DNA of 64,000 bases, taken from positions 1 to 64,000 of the forward strand of contig JASJCL010000017.1 of assembly GCA_030066015.1 (NCBI GenBank), given 5' to 3'. The first letter of the stretch is position 1. Every line of letters starts with the position of its first letter. Origin of the DNA: Desulfosarcinaceae bacterium. GTDB taxonomy: Bacteria; Desulfobacterota; Desulfobacteria; Desulfobacterales; Desulfosarcinaceae. Positions 7,982-16,230 of this stretch are shown piece after piece. The notes below the pieces were generated by a model. That model saw only the letters and a list, made by a program, of their open reading frames with translations. It was not told where the DNA came from and did not search any database. A program made the position numbers and the translations under genes.

Positions 7982-9232
7982 TCAATGCTTGAAGGATCGT
8001 TGACCGGTGAAGACCATGGTGGCCCCTGCCGCGTTGCAGGCCGCAATCACCTGGTAGTCGTTGAGACTCCCGCCTGGCTGAATGACGGCCGTCACCCCCT
8101 CGCGCAGTCCCACATCGACCCCGTCCCGAAAGGGAAAGAAGGCGTCGCTCACCATGGCGGCGCCGACGAGGCCGCCTTTCTCTTCCGCCACCCGGGCATC
8201 GATGGCCGCTTTGCGATCCGGGTCGTCCAGATCGTTGTAGGCCATACCGGTCTCGGCGAAGCAGTAGCGGTCGGCCAGTTTACGATAGGCCTTGTCGCGG
8301 GCGATCTCGGCCACCCCCACGCGATCCTGCTCGCCGGTGCCGATGCCCACGGTCACGCCGTTTTTGACGTATAGAACCGAGTTGGAGGTAACGCCCGCCT
8401 CCACCAGCCAGCCGAAGAGCAGGTCCGCAGTTTCGGCCTCTGTGGGCGCCCGCTGAATTTGAACGGTGTCGCCGTCATGCACACTACTAGCCATGGTGAG
8501 ATCCGCAGCGCTGCGGGTGTGCGGCACGAAGGACCACTGGGCAATGAGGCCGCCGTCAATCAGGCTCTTGAAGTCCACACAGCGCTGTCCCACGAAACGC
8601 TGCAACCGCTCGATGTTGGCGATGCGAACCACGCGCAGGTTCTTCTTGCGGGCCAAGACTTCCAGCGTGCCCGCCTCGAACTCGGGTGCCACCACCACCT
8701 CTGCGTACCGCTGAACAATGGCCTCGGCCGTTGCCAAATCCACCGCACGGTTCAGGGCGATACAGCCCCCGAATGCCGCCACGCGGTCCGCCTGGTTGGC
8801 CTTGAGGTACGCATCCTCGAGGGAATCCCCCTGGGCAACGCCACAGGGGTTGTTGTGCTTGACGATCACCACAGTAGGGTTATCGGTCAAATAGCGTAAA
8901 ATATTTAGGGCATTATCGGCATCTGTGATATTCGTTTTGCCTGGATGTTTGCCGGATTGGAGCAGTTCGATGTCAGAGGCCAGATAGTTGCCCGGCAGGA
9001 GCATTTCGGTCTGCCCCAGGATCAGGTTGCCGTTGGTCAGGCGATAGAGTGCCGCCTCCTGGCCCGGGTTCTCGCCATAACGCAGCCCTTTCACTTCGCC
9101 ATCGATCTCCCAGCCCACCTTTTCATAGATCAGGGTCTGGCGGTTCGAATCGTCGATGAAGCTGATCTCCATGCGGGGTGGAAAGTGATCGCCCAGGATG
9201 GTCCGGTACATCTGCTTGAGATCTTCTGCCAT
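7982..9232 (-). CDS. purH: AICAR transformylase (PurH C-terminal domain as a stand-alone gene)
   Basis: Catalyses 10-formyl-THF-dependent formylation of AICAR to FAICAR, the penultimate step of IMP synthesis. This 416-residue protein covers only the transformylase domain of bifunctional PurH. It starts near the RYGENPGQ motif region and contains the catalytic KHNNPCG motif, and the C-terminus ends in a typical RSFKH. Its own ATG follows a good AGGAGA ribosome site. It sits 14 nt after the stop of the IMP cyclohydrolase gene and in another frame. A real gene split is therefore more likely than a sequencing frameshift. Downstream lies the structured element at 7883-7970. Confidence 0.93.
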   Translation of the reverse strand: MAEDLKQMYRTILGDHFPPRMEISFIDDSNRQTLIYEKVGWEIDGEVKGLRYGENPGQEAALYRLTNGNLILGQTEMLLPGNYLASDIELLQSGKHPGKTNITDADNALNILRYLTDNPTVVIVKHNNPCGVAQGDSLEDAYLKANQADRVAAFGGCIALNRAVDLATAEAIVQRYAEVVVAPEFEAGTLEVLARKKNLRVVRIANIERLQRFVGQRCVDFKSLIDGGLIAQWSFVPHTRSAADLTMASSVHDGDTVQIQRAPTEAETADLLFGWLVEAGVTSNSVLYVKNGVTVGIGTGEQDRVGVAEIARDKAYRKLADRYCFAETGMAYNDLDDPDRKAAIDARVAEEKGGLVGAAMVSDAFFPFRDGVDVGLREGVTAVIQPGGSLNDYQVIAACNAAGATMVFTGQRSFKH

Positions 9233-9246
9233 GGTTTATCTCCTCA

Positions 9247-9927
9247 TCAATGGTGCTGATAGCAGGCGGCGACGGCATCGGCGCTCTGTGCCTGCAGGTA
9301 GTCAGAAATGGCCGCGTCGTAGGCGGCGGTGTGGGCAAAGGCTTTCTGGGCCAAACGGAACCGCAAAGACAGCTCGGTGCGCCCCTGGGTGGCCTTGAGA
9401 TCCGACACGATCCCATCATAATCTGCTGGATCGACGACCGAGGCCACCCGGATGAAATTCTTCGCTGCCGCCCGGATCATGCAGGGGCCGCCGATGTCGA
9501 TATTGCCACGGGCCCTCTCTGGGGTCACCCCGTCGGCGGCGACCGTGGCCTCAAAGGGGTAGAGATTGACCACCACCATGTCGATGGGGACAGCGGCGGT
9601 GCGCGCCAAGTCCTCTCGATGGTCTGCATTGTAGGTTTCGGTCAGCAGCCCCAGATAGATCTTGAAGTCCAGCGTCTTGACCAGCCCCCCCTGGGTTTCG
9701 GGCTGCCCGGTATAGTCCGCCACCGGCGTCAGACAACCGTCCGCCCGCTCGCCGAGGATCTCTTTCAATCGACCGAAAGTGCCACCGGTGGAAAAGATCG
9801 TCACCTGGGGATTGACGGCCAGGAGCCCCTCGGCCAACCGGTCAAGTCCCGTTTTGTCCGATACACTGATGAGCACATGGCGCACTGCCACCGCACCATC
9901 GATCTCCGTCACCACGTTTAGAGCCAT
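9247..9927 (-). CDS. purH: IMP cyclohydrolase (PurH N-terminal domain as a stand-alone gene)
   Basis: A 226-residue protein equivalent to the MGS-like inosinicase domain of PurH, closing FAICAR to IMP. Recognisable motifs are the ALISVSDKTG-like start (VLISVSDKTG), STGGT, the VKTLDFKIY segment in place of the usual VKTLHPKIH, VVNLYPFE and the IDIGGPCMIRAAAKN motif. The usual His-Pro of VKTLHP reads Asp-Phe here, which may affect activity and deserves a check. The gene follows the HD hydrolase after 3 nt and precedes the AICAR transformylase gene, so the two PurH activities are co-expressed as separate polypeptides. Confidence 0.92.
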   Translation of the reverse strand: MALNVVTEIDGAVAVRHVLISVSDKTGLDRLAEGLLAVNPQVTIFSTGGTFGRLKEILGERADGCLTPVADYTGQPETQGGLVKTLDFKIYLGLLTETYNADHREDLARTAAVPIDMVVVNLYPFEATVAADGVTPERARGNIDIGGPCMIRAAAKNFIRVASVVDPADYDGIVSDLKATQGRTELSLRFRLAQKAFAHTAAYDAAISDYLQAQSADAVAACYQHH

Positions 9928-9930
9928 AGG

Positions 9931-10623
9931 TCACCTCTCTCCTCTGTATTCCAGTAGAAAACGATTGAAAAACGCCACCATGAAGGCATGCCGATCGGCC
10001 GCCAAACGACGTCCCTCGGCGGTCAGCATCCGGGCCTGGATCTTGACCAGCTTGACGCAGTATTCCCGATAACCCGTATCCTCTTTGGAATAGGCCGCCG
10101 CCGCAGTCGGATCCAGGTCCGGATTGTGCAGTTTGGCCCCCAGTTCTCCGGCAAAGAGGTAGGCCCGTGCAACGCCGATGGCACCGATGGCGTCCAGCTT
10201 GTCGGCATCAAAAAGGACTTTGGCCTCCAGGCTCACCGGCACATCTGCGCCGCGGTAGCGGTGGGTTCGGATGCAATGGAGGATATTGTCCCGCCGCGAC
10301 GCTTCCAGGGGCAGGTTGGCCAACAGGGGCACCGCCATCTGGGCGCCCCGCTGGGCATGACAATGGCCGCCGCTGGATCCCTCCTCGTCGCAGCGTCCGA
10401 TATCGTGAAGGCAGGCGGCCAGCGCCACCACCGTCAGGTCGGCGCCCTCCACCCGGCCGATGCGCGCGCTGAGACGGCGCACCCGCAGGGAGTGCTCCCA
10501 GTCGTGGCTGCCTCGGGCGGCGGCGAAGAGCGCCTCCGCCTGCCGGGCGATCTGTTCAACCAGGTGGGCTTCCCTGGCGGCAACATCTTCGCTTCCCATC
10601 TGGGGTTGGCCACTATCCAGCAT
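9931..10623 (-). CDS. HD-domain phosphohydrolase (YedJ/YpgQ-like)
   Basis: A 230-residue cytoplasmic HD-superfamily hydrolase. The metal-binding pattern is visible: His in SHDWEHSLRV, the HD pair in CLHDIGR, downstream His residues near GGHCHAQRG and IRTHRYRG, and Asp in DADKLDAIGAIG. This layout matches the YedJ/YpgQ group; B. subtilis YpgQ is known as a metal-dependent dNTP pyrophosphohydrolase. Its position 3 nt before the split purH genes makes a nucleotide substrate plausible, but that is inference. The start at 10623 has a GAGG/AAGGAG-rich leader; the 16-residue upstream extension is unlikely to be translated. Confidence 0.82.
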   Translation of the reverse strand: MLDSGQPQMGSEDVAAREAHLVEQIARQAEALFAAARGSHDWEHSLRVRRLSARIGRVEGADLTVVALAACLHDIGRCDEEGSSGGHCHAQRGAQMAVPLLANLPLEASRRDNILHCIRTHRYRGADVPVSLEAKVLFDADKLDAIGAIGVARAYLFAGELGAKLHNPDLDPTAAAAYSKEDTGYREYCVKLVKIQARMLTAEGRRLAADRHAFMVAFFNRFLLEYRGER

Positions 10624-10794
10624 CGTCCTCACTTCTCCTTGGCCGCACCACAGGGCCTCGCCGACCGCCAATGAAGGCCACCTTCAGTCGTTGAAGACCA
10701 TCTTCAGTGTCGGAACGGACGGTGCTCCGGCAATGGCATCGAACGCATCTTCGGCCCTCTCTGCGGCCAAGGGTAACGGCAGTGCGCGCCCGAC

Positions 10795-11493
10795 TCAACC
10801 GAACTGCATCATGCCCTCCCACCGCTCGAAAGCGGACGTCACCGGTAGGCCTTTACGCTTCAAAAAGGCGATGATGTCCGGCGCATCGAAACGCAGGTAG
10901 GGATCGACGTTCAGTTCGTCGGCCAGGGTGGTGACCACGTGGTCGGGATCGTATTGGCCCAGATAGGCCTTCAAATGGGGGTGGTCCGGCGTCACCACAC
11001 GGGCGAAGGCCATGGCGTCGCGCACATAATCGTGACCGGCATAGATACGGGTGCTCGGGGGAAATGCCATCAGGGTGGTGAGGCTTTCAAAAAAGGTCCG
11101 CATGTCATCGCTGAAACAATTCCCCACCGTTCCGTTGAAAAGCGTATCGCCGGTGATGAGCGCCCCGTCGCATTCGAAGACCACACTGTCGCGGGTATGC
11201 CCCGGGGTATGATGGACACGAATTTCGGCTCCGTTGAGGTCGAAACGCCCTGCCTGGGCCAGAAGTCGGTGGTCGACCGCCGCGGCACCGGTGCGGGCCG
11301 TCAGCTCAGTGGAACCGCAAGTATGATCCGGGTGAGCGTGGGTATGGGTGATCTGGGTTATCTCGAGACCTTGGGCGCGGGCATGGTCACAAATGGCGTC
11401 CACGGCGCCACCGTCGATGACCACGGCTTGACCCTCATGGGAGACGAGATAGGACAGGTTGTCCATGCTGTACCGAAATTGACGAATCTCCAC
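10795..11493 (-). CDS. metallo-beta-lactamase-fold hydrolase (glyoxalase II-like)
   Basis: A 232-residue zinc-dependent hydrolase. The HxHxDH signature is present as THTHAHPDHTCG (about residues 50-61), followed by the His in HHTPGHTRDSV, the Asp in LITGDTLF and the C-terminal His in YAGHDYV. This is the glyoxalase II/persulfide-dioxygenase-like pattern acting on thioester or related substrates. The real substrate cannot be read from sequence. It follows the ParA-like gene by 6 nt and has an AGGGAG ribosome site, so it is co-transcribed with the repeat-ATPase/ParA-like pair, although a functional connection is not obvious. A 171-nt gap separates it from the HD/purH operon. Confidence 0.85.
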   Translation of the reverse strand: MEIRQFRYSMDNLSYLVSHEGQAVVIDGGAVDAICDHARAQGLEITQITHTHAHPDHTCGSTELTARTGAAAVDHRLLAQAGRFDLNGAEIRVHHTPGHTRDSVVFECDGALITGDTLFNGTVGNCFSDDMRTFFESLTTLMAFPPSTRIYAGHDYVRDAMAFARVVTPDHPHLKAYLGQYDPDHVVTTLADELNVDPYLRFDAPDIIAFLKRKGLPVTSAFERWEGMMQFG

Positions 11494-11499
11494 GGCGGC

Positions 11500-12525
11500 C
11501 TACTCCCTGGTCTGCGCCGCTCGGTGCGAGCGCCGATATTCTTCAAAGTCCAATTTGATGGGCTCACCGCCCCCCTTGCGGCGCCCCTCCGGATCCCCCT
11601 CATCGCCGAGGTCGAATTTGGCTGTCAGATCGCTGCGCAGGCGGCCCACCTCCTCGGTTAGGGAGGCCAGGCTGCTTGCGATGCGGTTCAGCTGGGTCGC
11701 CAATTCCGGTATGGGCGCCACCGCGGGGGGCGTCTGGCCATGGGACGCGTCCTCGGATTCGATGGATAGCGGCGGTTGGTGCTCCAGGCGTTGCTTGCGC
11801 GACGGGAGCGATCTGGCGGCCGGCTGCTGTAAGAGGGTCTGCAACTGCTCCCAAAAGACCATTGTCACCGGTGCCGTGGCTGCGGTGGCATCCCCGTTCA
11901 AGGCGTCGGCCAGCTCGGGCATGGCCCTGACCAGGGCGGCCGTGGGCAGGGTCATGCTGAGCAGGGCCGAGGGATCCTGCAGGGCGGCCAAATCAGGATC
12001 CCAGGGCAGGGTCGCGGATAGATGTGCGCGAAGCTTGAGCTTCTGCTCGATACTTGCGATCAGACGTTCTGCCGCCGCAATGGCGGCGGCGCTGTTGCGC
12101 ACCTGGTTCAGCACCAGCTGGATGGGCCGCGGCGGTGGTTGACGGGCGATCTCTCGGAACAGAGCGCCGACATCGCTCAAAGCCCCCTGCTCGACCTGCA
12201 GGGGAACGACCAGCTCTGCCCCCGAGAGACTCGCCGCGATGGCCAGATCGACGCTTCCCGGCGGCAGATCCAGGATGAAATAATCGTAATCATCCAATTG
12301 GGCCAGATCTGCGGCCAGAGCGGACAGGTTGCGCTGGCCGCCGGCCTCGGGTGGCGCTAGTTCGCTGAGTTCAAAGCAGTCGAAGCCCATGGTCTCAATC
12401 TGGGAGCGGCTGGTCAGGATGCAGGCGCTGGCACCCCGCTTGACCCACTCGAAGGCCAGCTCCGCAGTGATGGTGCTCTGTCCCACCTGCGGCCGGCCGC
12501 CGATGAATGCGAAGACCCGTGTCAT
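11500..12525 (-). CDS. ParA/MinD-like protein with degenerate Walker A motif
   Basis: A 341-residue protein. Residues about 1-200 follow the SIMIBI/MinD layout: N-terminal beta strand, P-loop region, a YFILDLPPG strand (switch/Walker-B region) and a VPLQVEQ strand. The P-loop reads GRPQVGQST in place of the canonical KGGVGKTT. The signature lysine is Arg and the phosphate-binding lysine is Gln, so ATP hydrolysis is doubtful. Residues about 230-330 form a proline-rich linker and a predicted coiled coil. The ATG at 12525 overlaps the TGA of the upstream ATPase gene as ATGA, implying translational coupling and a stoichiometric partnership. The ATG four codons upstream has no better support. It may be an assembly or polarity factor for the secretion/pilus-type ATPase. 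Confidence 0.8.
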   Translation of the reverse strand: MTRVFAFIGGRPQVGQSTITAELAFEWVKRGASACILTSRSQIETMGFDCFELSELAPPEAGGQRNLSALAADLAQLDDYDYFILDLPPGSVDLAIAASLSGAELVVPLQVEQGALSDVGALFREIARQPPPRPIQLVLNQVRNSAAAIAAAERLIASIEQKLKLRAHLSATLPWDPDLAALQDPSALLSMTLPTAALVRAMPELADALNGDATAATAPVTMVFWEQLQTLLQQPAARSLPSRKQRLEHQPPLSIESEDASHGQTPPAVAPIPELATQLNRIASSLASLTEEVGRLRSDLTAKFDLGDEGDPEGRRKGGGEPIKLDFEEYRRSHRAAQTRE

Positions 12526-15128
12526 GCCCCCCCCCATTGCGGCCGCGCGGCGATTTCTACCGCGTCCGCCCGTTTCTGCAGGATAAACTCGATGCGGTTG
12601 CAGCGATGGGCCCGCTGGATGGCGCCAAAATGCTCCCGGATAAACTTCCGGAACAGATCGGCATCCCCTTTGTTCAATGACTGCCCCACCTCCTCGCTGA
12701 GTCGCCGGTAGGTTTCATAGAGCTTGTCGATGAGGGGCCAATCGTCTTCGGGATCGGCGATGAGCAGCGTGGCATCCGGGGATGCAAAGTCATCGCCTGC
12801 GTCGGCAGGGCGAAGGGCGCTGCGCTGGCTGAACTCCTTGACCATTTCGATTGGGACCACCCGTAGTATTTCGCTCAGGGTGGTTTGGTCGAGTTTGCGC
12901 AGCCCATCATCGATCATGGTCCGCATGCCGGTCTCCAGGGCGATCTGTTTGAGCTGGCGTTCGCTGGCACCAGCACTCATGGCCAAGGCGATATCGCGGT
13001 TAATTTCAAAGAGCTCGGAGATCACCGTGCGACCGCTGTAGCCGGAAAAGCCGCAGGCCTTGCAGCCAATCCCCCGATGGAACCGGAGATGATCGGGGTA
13101 GTTGCGAAAGAAGAGCCGCCACTCGGCGCGGGCAGGGCGGTATTCGCGGGCACATTTTAGACAATTGCGGCGCACCAGGCGCTGCGCCAGAACGCCGATG
13201 AGGCTGGCGGCGATCTGATTGGGTTCGATCGCCAGGTCGAGCAACCGGCTGACGGCGCTGACGGCATCGTTGGTATGGATGGTGGAGAGAAGCAGATGGC
13301 CGGTTTGGGCGGCATCAAACCCGATGGCGGCGGTCTCGGGATCACGGATCTCACCCACCAGTATCACGTCGGGATCCAGGCGCAAGAAGGAGCGCAGCAA
13401 ACGGGCGAAGGTCAATCCGATCTTCGGCTTGACCTGCGTTTGCATGATCCCCGGAAAGCTGTACTCGATGGGATCCTCGGCGGTGATGATCTTGATTCCC
13501 GGATGGTAGATATACTGCAGGGCGCCGTAAAGGGTGGAAGACTTGCCGCTCCCGGTGGGGCCTGAGACCAGCACCATGCCGGCCGAACTCTTGAACAGCC
13601 GCTTGAGGGGACTCAAAACCTCCTCGGAGTGGTTGAGGTTCTCGAGACCCACCTTGGCCTTGCGCGAATCGAGAATCCGAATCGTGACGTTCTCACCGGA
13701 AATGGCCGGGCAGGTGGCGACCCGGAAGTCCAGGTCGAAGCGCTTTTTCGATCCCCGATCCAGATAGTTGATGCGAAAGACACCATCCTGCGGCAGCCGC
13801 CGTTCGGCGATGTCCAGGTTGGACATCACCTTGATCCGCGAGATGATGGCGCCGGGCATCGCCTGAAGCTTCTCGTCCAGCCAGGCGGGGTTGTGCTCTT
13901 CACAGACGCCGTCCAGACGGTACCGTAGGGTAGTCTTCTCGCGATCCTGCTCCAAATGGATATCGCTGGCCCCATTGATGATGCCGTATTTGATGATGTG
14001 ATCCACCACCTGCTCCGCCATCAGGTCGGTGCCGCCATACAGGTTGGCCCCCGCCTCGCCCTTGGTTTGGTCCAGGTCGATCTCCACCAGATCGCCCCCA
14101 TCGACGCTCATCGGCATCTCCACGCCGTCTGCCCCAGGAAGCGTTCGACCGTAAAGGAGCGTGAACAGCTCGGCGAACTTGCCGTCGTTGATGAAGACGG
14201 TGGAGATGTTGCGTTCGCCGTACATCGGCTTGATGTCCTGAAGGGCCGCCAGGCTCTTGGGGTGGGTAATGCCGATGGTCAGGGTCTCGCGATCCAGCGA
14301 GAGGGGCAAAAGGCGGTTGCGCAGCGAGAACTTCTCCCCCACCACGCGGGTCAGGGCGCTCTTCTCGGTTCCGGCGTAAGAGAAGTCCGCCAGGTCGCGG
14401 TAGGGAATGTTGTATTGACGGCTGAGGGCCTCGAAGAGCTGGTCGATGGTCACCAGTTCCTTGCCCAGAAGGACCTGGCCCAGGGCGGTATTGGTCTGGC
14501 CCTGCTCCTGGATGGCCGCCTGGAAATCACGTTCGCTGATCACCTGCTGCTTGATGAGAATCTCACCCAGCTTAAGCTGCTTGTCATATTTGCGCAGGAT
14601 GAAGTTGAGGTCTTCGGCGCGAACCAGTTCAAGATCCACCAGTACTTCACCCAGCGTCCGGTGCATGCTCTTGGCGGCCAGGAGTTGATCCAGTTTACGG
14701 CGGGTGATCATGTTGAGGCGGAAAGCCAGCTCACCGATTTTAATGCCCTCGGCCTGTTGACGCAGAAACTCCTCCAGAACCTCCTTGGTGATCAACTTCT
14801 TCCTCACCAGGACGCGTCCAATGGGAATCCCCGGGGTTTTCTCCTTCAGTGCAGCGATCAACTCCTTGGGCTTGAGAAGCCCCTCGTCCACCAGCAGGGT
14901 GCCGATGTGACGCCGCAGATCGGGGTGATTGAGGAGGGTCTGCAACTGCTCCTGCGAGATCAAACCCCGCTGAACCATCATCTCACCCAGGGGCAAAGCG
15001 GCCGCTTCAGCTTCCTTCCGCTGCACCGCGAGGGACCGCCTCAGGTCCTGCTGCTGGAGGAAGCCTTCCCGCACCAACAGCTCGCCAATACGGGGGGCGG
15101 TTTTCTTTTGAATCCTTTTCGTGGTCAT
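12522..15128 (-). CDS. GspE/PilB-type secretion or pilus ATPase with eight N-terminal repeats
   Basis: An 868-residue cytoplasmic ATPase of the T2SS/type IV pilus family. Residues 14 to about 245 are eight tandem repeats of the IGELLV..G.I....L..AL type, mostly exactly 28 residues apart; the last merges with the usual MshEN/GspE-N domain. The catalytic core has Walker A GPTGSGKSS (Lys529), a Walker B/Asp box around DPDVILVGEIRDPETA, a His box with STIHTND, and a tetracysteine zinc site (CLKC...CKAC). A tail of about 95 residues extends past the usual end. ATG at 15128 has a GGAG six nt upstream; the 166-residue open extension upstream is low-complexity antisense-like sequence and is rejected. 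No pilin or inner-membrane partner is nearby, only the coupled ParA-like gene. Confidence 0.9.
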   Translation of the reverse strand: MTTKRIQKKTAPRIGELLVREGFLQQQDLRRSLAVQRKEAEAAALPLGEMMVQRGLISQEQLQTLLNHPDLRRHIGTLLVDEGLLKPKELIAALKEKTPGIPIGRVLVRKKLITKEVLEEFLRQQAEGIKIGELAFRLNMITRRKLDQLLAAKSMHRTLGEVLVDLELVRAEDLNFILRKYDKQLKLGEILIKQQVISERDFQAAIQEQGQTNTALGQVLLGKELVTIDQLFEALSRQYNIPYRDLADFSYAGTEKSALTRVVGEKFSLRNRLLPLSLDRETLTIGITHPKSLAALQDIKPMYGERNISTVFINDGKFAELFTLLYGRTLPGADGVEMPMSVDGGDLVEIDLDQTKGEAGANLYGGTDLMAEQVVDHIIKYGIINGASDIHLEQDREKTTLRYRLDGVCEEHNPAWLDEKLQAMPGAIISRIKVMSNLDIAERRLPQDGVFRINYLDRGSKKRFDLDFRVATCPAISGENVTIRILDSRKAKVGLENLNHSEEVLSPLKRLFKSSAGMVLVSGPTGSGKSSTLYGALQYIYHPGIKIITAEDPIEYSFPGIMQTQVKPKIGLTFARLLRSFLRLDPDVILVGEIRDPETAAIGFDAAQTGHLLLSTIHTNDAVSAVSRLLDLAIEPNQIAASLIGVLAQRLVRRNCLKCAREYRPARAEWRLFFRNYPDHLRFHRGIGCKACGFSGYSGRTVISELFEINRDIALAMSAGASERQLKQIALETGMRTMIDDGLRKLDQTTLSEILRVVPIEMVKEFSQRSALRPADAGDDFASPDATLLIADPEDDWPLIDKLYETYRRLSEEVGQSLNKGDADLFRKFIREHFGAIQRAHRCNRIEFILQKRADAVEIAARPQWGGA

Positions 15129-15710
15129 GCAGGCTCCGTCGGAGGTCGATGGCGTGTCGGCCCGACATGGGACAGCCGGTGTCGATCCCGCAGGGGGGCA
15201 GCCGACGACGAACGGGCGTGCCGACGGCGGATGCCCACCACTGCGCCTCCCGGGGAGGCCAGCGGCGTTGACCCGGTCCACGTGCGGGTGGCAGCACTGG
15301 GTTGTCGCAGGAACGGATGGGCGGTGCGTCGCGCTTCCATCCCGGGAGGGTGTTGGCGCTTGCCCGGCCGGGGAAGGATTCCCGTTGGATAGAATTACTG
15401 AAAACTCAGCCGGATTGTCAATCCTGTGTCGGGAATTCCGCACTGCGCGGCACTGCATGGGATCGGGCGACCGCGGCGGAAGGATCGGCCGTGTGGCGAA
15501 GAATTCGCCTGCCGAATGTCCCGCAAGCGGCATCGCATCCCAACCCCACGAGCACCCACCGGCTACCCCCAGAGTCCCTCCGCAAACTAACCTCCCTTTA
15601 TTGCAGGTATTTCCATATACCCACAATTTACCACTCTACATTATCATTGCAAAAATCAATTAACATGATATAATTATTAGAAAAAATTTTGCATTTGCCA
15701 ACCTTTTTTC

Positions 15711-15739
15711 TTGACACTTCTTTAGTAATAGTCTTTATT
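15711..15739 (+). promoter_or_regulatory. sigma-70-type promoter of the dcw cluster (Pmra)
   Basis: A perfect -35 TTGACA (15711-15716) is followed after 17 nt by TTTATT (15734-15739, 4 of 6 to TATAAT), inside an AT-rich island immediately upstream of mraZ. The implied transcript starts near 15746 and gives a leader of about 33 nt. Confidence 0.6.
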
Positions 15740-15748
15740 GCCAATATA

Positions 15749-15775
15749 GTGGTAAATAGTAGTAGAAATGTGGGA
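15749..15775 (+). promoter_or_regulatory. possible MraZ-binding repeats
   Basis: Three G/T-rich pentamers in the same orientation, GTGGT (15749), GTAGT (15759) and GTGGG (15770), lie at about 10-nt spacing between the promoter and the mraZ ATG. MraZ is known to bind TGGGN-type direct repeats of this spacing in its own promoter. Only the last copy matches well, so this is tentative autoregulation. Confidence 0.35.
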
Positions 15776-15778
15776 AAC

Positions 15779-16225
15779 ATGTTTAGAGGCAGCTCATACC
15801 ATACCATCGACGCCAAGGGGCGGATCATGCTTCCGCCCCGATTCCGCGATATCATCCGGCTCAGCGATGTGGAGGCCGTGATGGTGACGGGGGTGGACAA
15901 TGGATTGGCTGCCTATCCGTTCGACGTATGGCGAGGAATCGAAGCGAAATTCGAAGCGCTCACAGAGACCAGTGTACAGCTCCGCCGCTTCCGCCGTATG
16001 TTCATCGGCAATGCGTCCAAGTGCGCGCTCGACAAACAGGGCCGCATTTTGATTCCGCAGACCTTGCGGGACTATGGCGGCTTGGCGAAAGAGACGGTTT
16101 TGGTGGGTGTTCTGAAGCATTTCGAGATCTGGTCAAGAAGCCGCTTGGAGGAGCAGAACGCCCTCGTGGATGAAGACATGCAGAAGGAGGAAGTGCGACT
16201 GGAAATTGCCCGGCTAGGACTATAG
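15779..16225 (+). CDS. mraZ: MraZ, transcriptional regulator of the dcw cluster
   Basis: A 148-residue AbrB-fold protein made of two SpoVT/AbrB-like halves. Each half has its DxxGR signature: DAKGRIMLP near residue 12 and DKQGRILIP near residue 83. MraZ forms ring oligomers that bind repeats in its own promoter and set expression of the division/cell-wall operon. The ATG is preceded by TGGGA. Thirty further in-frame codons upstream lie in the promoter island and are not coding. It is the first gene of the dcw operon; rsmH follows after 5 nt. Confidence 0.95.
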   Translation: MFRGSSYHTIDAKGRIMLPPRFRDIIRLSDVEAVMVTGVDNGLAAYPFDVWRGIEAKFEALTETSVQLRRFRRMFIGNASKCALDKQGRILIPQTLRDYGGLAKETVLVGVLKHFEIWSRSRLEEQNALVDEDMQKEEVRLEIARLGL

Positions 16226-16230
16226 GCCCC

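Larger units (their letters stand above)
15129..15778. promoter_or_regulatory. divergent intergenic region between the repeat-ATPase and mraZ
   Basis: About 650 nt without a supported gene. The first 450 nt are GC-rich and contain a palindrome GCCTCCC-G-GGGAGGC at 15245-15259. A perfect minus-strand TTGACA occurs at 15416-15421, but the -10 that would follow is poor, leaving a leader of about 260 nt for the ATPase gene if used. From about 15590 the sequence turns sharply AT-rich, a strong contrast with the surroundings, and carries the mraZ promoter. Confidence 0.6.

Noticed and set aside
7982-9927. purH broken by a sequencing frameshift
   Set aside because: The second part has its own ATG with an AGGAGA site, and the 14-nt spacer includes a proper stop; stand-alone versions of both domains are known.
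13956-15392. 478-codon plus-strand frame opposite the GspE/PilB-type gene
   Set aside because: It mirrors a strongly supported gene with catalytic motifs; long antisense frames are expected at this GC content, and it shows no family features.
15129-15400. c-di-GMP (GEMM) riboswitch upstream of the GspE/PilB-type gene
   Set aside because: A long GC-rich leader exists, but the conserved GEMM core and tetraloop-receptor sequences are not seen.
15129-15626. N-terminal extension of 166 residues on the GspE/PilB-type ATPase
   Set aside because: Pro/Arg/Ser-rich low-complexity sequence upstream of a good ATG with ribosome site, running through a possible promoter.
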